DNA of 18,464 nucleotides from Spongospora subterranea (Eukaryota; Endomyxa; Phytomyxea; Plasmodiophorida; Plasmodiophoridae): contig OUQQ01000684.1 in NCBI GenBank assembly GCA_900404475.1, positions 17,229 through 35,692 of the forward strand, read 5' to 3'. Under the pieces are notes generated by a model that worked only from the letters and a program-made list of their open reading frames with translations, searched no databases and was not told where the DNA came from. Positions 16,160 to 18,464 of this stretch are shown here, piece after piece; position 1 is the stretch's first letter; every line of letters starts with the position of its first letter. Both the position numbers and the translations under genes were made by a program.

Positions 16160-17170
16160 TCATCGCTGTTCGATTACGGAAGCAGCAGGCGCTTCAAGCG
16201 CCTCTTGAATCTCTGCTAGGTAGAGGTATGCAGTCAACATGTTATTCGGAGTGAAAGGGAGCAGTTGCTGCAATTCTAAAGCTGCTTCAAAAACGGGATG
16301 GTCCAACAGTTTTGTGAGTATTTCCTGTTTTGTGTCTCCAATAGCCCATTGTGTTGTGTCAACCACATACACATTACTGTTATTAGTCTCTATAGGAACG
16401 TCATATATGTAGATTATCCACAGCAACACAATTATACTGGATCCCTGTGGAATACCATTCTCCTGACTGGGTAATTTAGAATTGTGTTTCTATAATTCAC
16501 CTCAAATGCTCTATTTGTTAGCCAGTCATTAATCGGTAATATCAGATATGGATCTATCCCCATTCTCCTCATTTTCTGGATAGCATTGTTCGTTGCACTC
16601 TATCGAATGCCTTCATGAAATCGTAGACTATCATGGCGAATTGTTGCCGCCGCTAATCCTGCATTATGTAGCAGTCCTAACAGTGCATGTGTTGTCCAAT
16701 GTGCTGTCCTACATCCAGATTGGTTATCGGGTATCACCTCACTCGCTAGTTGGCTTATTCTATGTTCAATTGTTCCTTCCACAATCTTTGCTATTTTAGG
16801 CAATTGTGACATCGGTCAATGATCTTCTCATTTCGTTTTAGGTAGTGGCCGTATTTGACAATCTTCATTTCCTGTGGAAAATATTCAATCTTGATGATGT
16901 CGGTATTGATTGCTTTTAGAAATGTGTCCTTGATGATGTGATTTGTGCACATATGTTTAATCAGGCTATTGGGGACCCAGCAGACTTGCTGTTGGCTTGT
17001 TTAACTGCTCTTTTCAATTCTCTGATAGTGATATTTGCTGTTGGTGTTTCCAGTCGTTCTTTCAGTAATTCTGCCAGCAGCAGCTCGTGCTCAAGTTTTT
17101 CCATTTCAGACAGTTCAAGATCTGGTGAACTATAGGTTTCTTGGAATTCCGCGGCGATGTTTTCCACCTC
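16160..17170 (-). pseudogene. LINE (jockey/CR1-type) reverse transcriptase remnant
   Basis: Minus-strand blocks appear in order. 17167-16961 has LSEMEKLEHELLLAELLKER and ITIRELKRAVKQANSKSAGS. About 16812 has LPKIAKIVEGTIEHRISQLA and VIPDNQSGCRTAHWTTHALL. About 16575 has KMRRMGIDPYLILPINDWL. About 16455-16310 has GIPQGSS, IYIYDVPIETNNSNVYVVDT and a TQWAIGD segment. These are the pre-palm, finger, GIPQGS and YxDD blocks of non-LTR retrotransposons. YADD is changed to YVVDT, and frameshifts and stops separate the blocks. Such an RT would copy its RNA at a nicked target; this copy is dead. The 3' end of the element meets the right inverted-repeat ORF at about 16200. Confidence 0.75.
16187..16203. 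other. 8-bp perfect palindrome at the LINE 3' boundary
   Basis: aggcgctt and aagcgcct are perfect reverse complements separated by one base. They lie where the plus-strand ORF of the inverted repeat and the minus-strand LINE frame overlap, and could mark the junction between the two units. Confidence 0.55.
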
Positions 17171-17740
17171 TTCTTTTGCTTCATTGGGGAACGTTTCGTA
17201 TATCTTTCTTCTTTTGTGAGTTTTTTGGCTAATCTGTTTTATCAGGCTCCAGATTTGTGCTCCTGTCTTATCCTCACATGCTGTTTTGACAATTTTTGTT
17301 AGATGTTTGTTTTGGCTTTGACAAATTGTTTTTCAAATTCTATTGCCGCTTTGTTTAGTGCTTCTTTTCTCTTTGTAATTTGTGTTTCGGCTGTTTTGGA
17401 GCGTATCGCTGTGAGTAATTGGCGTCTGAGTTGTTTCTTAGTGTATGTACCCCTTCAGGTGTTTGCAGAACTTGCACCTGGTCACTCTAACATATCGATA
17501 TTCAATGCAGCATTGCAGTAAATTTGGACAGTCCCATATCCGACCATGCTCTTAGCATACTTTTTGTTGCTACATTCAAAGAATCCATTGCGTTCTGCTT
17601 TTTTTTTGCTGTTATTTGAACCTTGTGGAATTCAATAACGGTTTTTAAAGTTATTCTGAATAAAGTTCCATGTCTCATGGGCCATTCTTGAATTATCAAG
17701 CAAGTACCAGACTTGGCCCATTTTCTCAGTCTTTTCGATC
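17171..17740 (-). pseudogene. LINE upstream segment, decayed
   Basis: Between the LINE RT and the second RT, minus frames give lysine/glutamine-rich fragments (TKRKEALNKAAIEFEKQF; KKQLRRQLLTAIRSKTAE) resembling the charged linker before a LINE RT domain. No endonuclease motif could be recognised. Confidence 0.4.
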
Positions 17741-18290
17741 AGCCAATTGCGATCGGCAATTTTGTATCTGCATTGTGACCTGATTGTTCTTTTAGGGTAA
17801 CCAGATTTCAAAAGACTTTTCTGAATTCGAGCATAGTTGACCGAGATATGTTTTCAGATTTGCAAGCTCTCAGCATAAGTATTTGTTCTCCAGTGATCCA
17901 GATAGTTTTAGTGATTTCTGGTTTAAAAGTCGCGTAATGTGTGAATAAGCTATTCGTGATTGGCTTCCTAAATGGTTTGAAATCCAATTGTCGTTTGGTG
18001 CTGAACTTTCGCCCAGAGAGCTAGTTATATCTAAATGTTTACTTTATCTCCAAACTGTTCCATGATGAATGTCAATATGTTGGCATCATTTAGATGGCCT
18101 GTATTGGCCTTAGCACTTTTCAGGGAATTTACAACGATAAGAATATCGTCGCGATATCGTCTATATATAAGTGCTTTGTGTTCTTTCGGTACTTTGTGAA
18201 GACGAAATCAGCGAATATTGCAGAGGCATTGCCTCACATAGTTGCTCCTTGGATTTGCTGGTACCAATCTCCTTAAATTGGAAATACTTG
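17741..18290 (-). pseudogene. Second reverse transcriptase remnant, Penelope-like type
   Basis: The minus strand from about 18280 reads GDWYQQIQGATM, a stop, then GNASAIFADFVFTKY, the Q..G..MG..ASP..A block. After a frame change comes LIYRRYRDDILIVVNS with an intact R-DD active site (about 18180). Further on come FTHYATFKPEITKTIWITGE, QILMLRACKSEN and LEFRKVF, then, shifted, LKSGYPKRTIRSQ. The tail (GE..R..R.CS....F...........GYP) is characteristic of Penelope-like and related RTs and is unlike the LINE RT to its left. It has several stops. The flank 18291-18464 continues with stops in all frames and holds no gene I can support. Confidence 0.55.
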
Positions 18291-18464
18291 TTAGTTCACA
18301 CCCAGCGCATCAAATCAATTTGAAATGGAATTTGGAATTCTTCGACGTAATTTTCAAAAGAATTGCAACGATATTTAATCCTTTTTTTAAGTCAATCGAC
18401 GTATGAAAGCCAGTTTCACTGTCGTTGAATCGAACTTTATTTGTTCGAATTCTTGAAAAAGTTC

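Noticed and set aside
1..18464. CRISPR arrays, tRNA or rRNA genes, bacterial operons or phage modules
   Set aside because: No regularly spaced repeats with unique spacers, no recognisable tRNA box sequences and no prokaryotic gene packing were seen. The content is eukaryotic.

Overview
The window reads as nuclear DNA of a eukaryote with very compact introns. Coding blocks on both strands can be joined across GT...AG gaps of about 48-75 nt that keep the frame and remove in-frame stops. There is no operon-like packing or Shine-Dalgarno spacing. Recognisable families are ankyrin, a SANT/Myb-like fragment, a DDE transposase, Ty3/gypsy Pol, a jockey/CR1-type LINE and a Penelope-like reverse transcriptase (RT). 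I cannot fix the lineage. The gypsy Pol resembles, from memory, elements common in oomycetes, but nematodes, other small metazoans or other protists with short introns remain possible.

Layout. 1-263 (-) holds a broken ankyrin repeat. 740-1800 holds a SANT-like fragment, a low-complexity GCCAAA stretch and a perfect 52-bp direct repeat. 2138-2754 (-) is the C-terminal part of a DDE transposase. 2815-5058 (+) is the best gene of the window (gene A): seven predicted exons, a signal peptide, a duplicated exon, three copies of a new-looking four-cysteine repeat, and an AATAAA after the stop. 5185-7178 (-) holds unassigned ORFs, the last beginning with a signal-peptide-like segment. A ~50-bp minisatellite (7455-7620) separates it from gene B (7679-8230, +), a predicted four-exon small secreted protein.

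8556-13255 (+) is a decayed Ty3/gypsy element (gag, CCHC knuckle, protease, RT, RNase H, integrase, C-terminal domain). It lies between two fragments sharing ~75 bp; the right one reads as a second, chromovirus-type integrase. 13733-15505 (-) holds predicted gene C (three exons, polyA signal) and three further unassigned ORFs. 15535-16075 is a large diverged inverted repeat. 16160-18464 (-) holds a LINE RT preceded by a Penelope-like RT, both decayed.

No function can be given for genes A, B or C. A and B look like secreted products embedded in a transposon-rich neighbourhood, a setting typical of fast-evolving secreted protein genes. That last point is inference.
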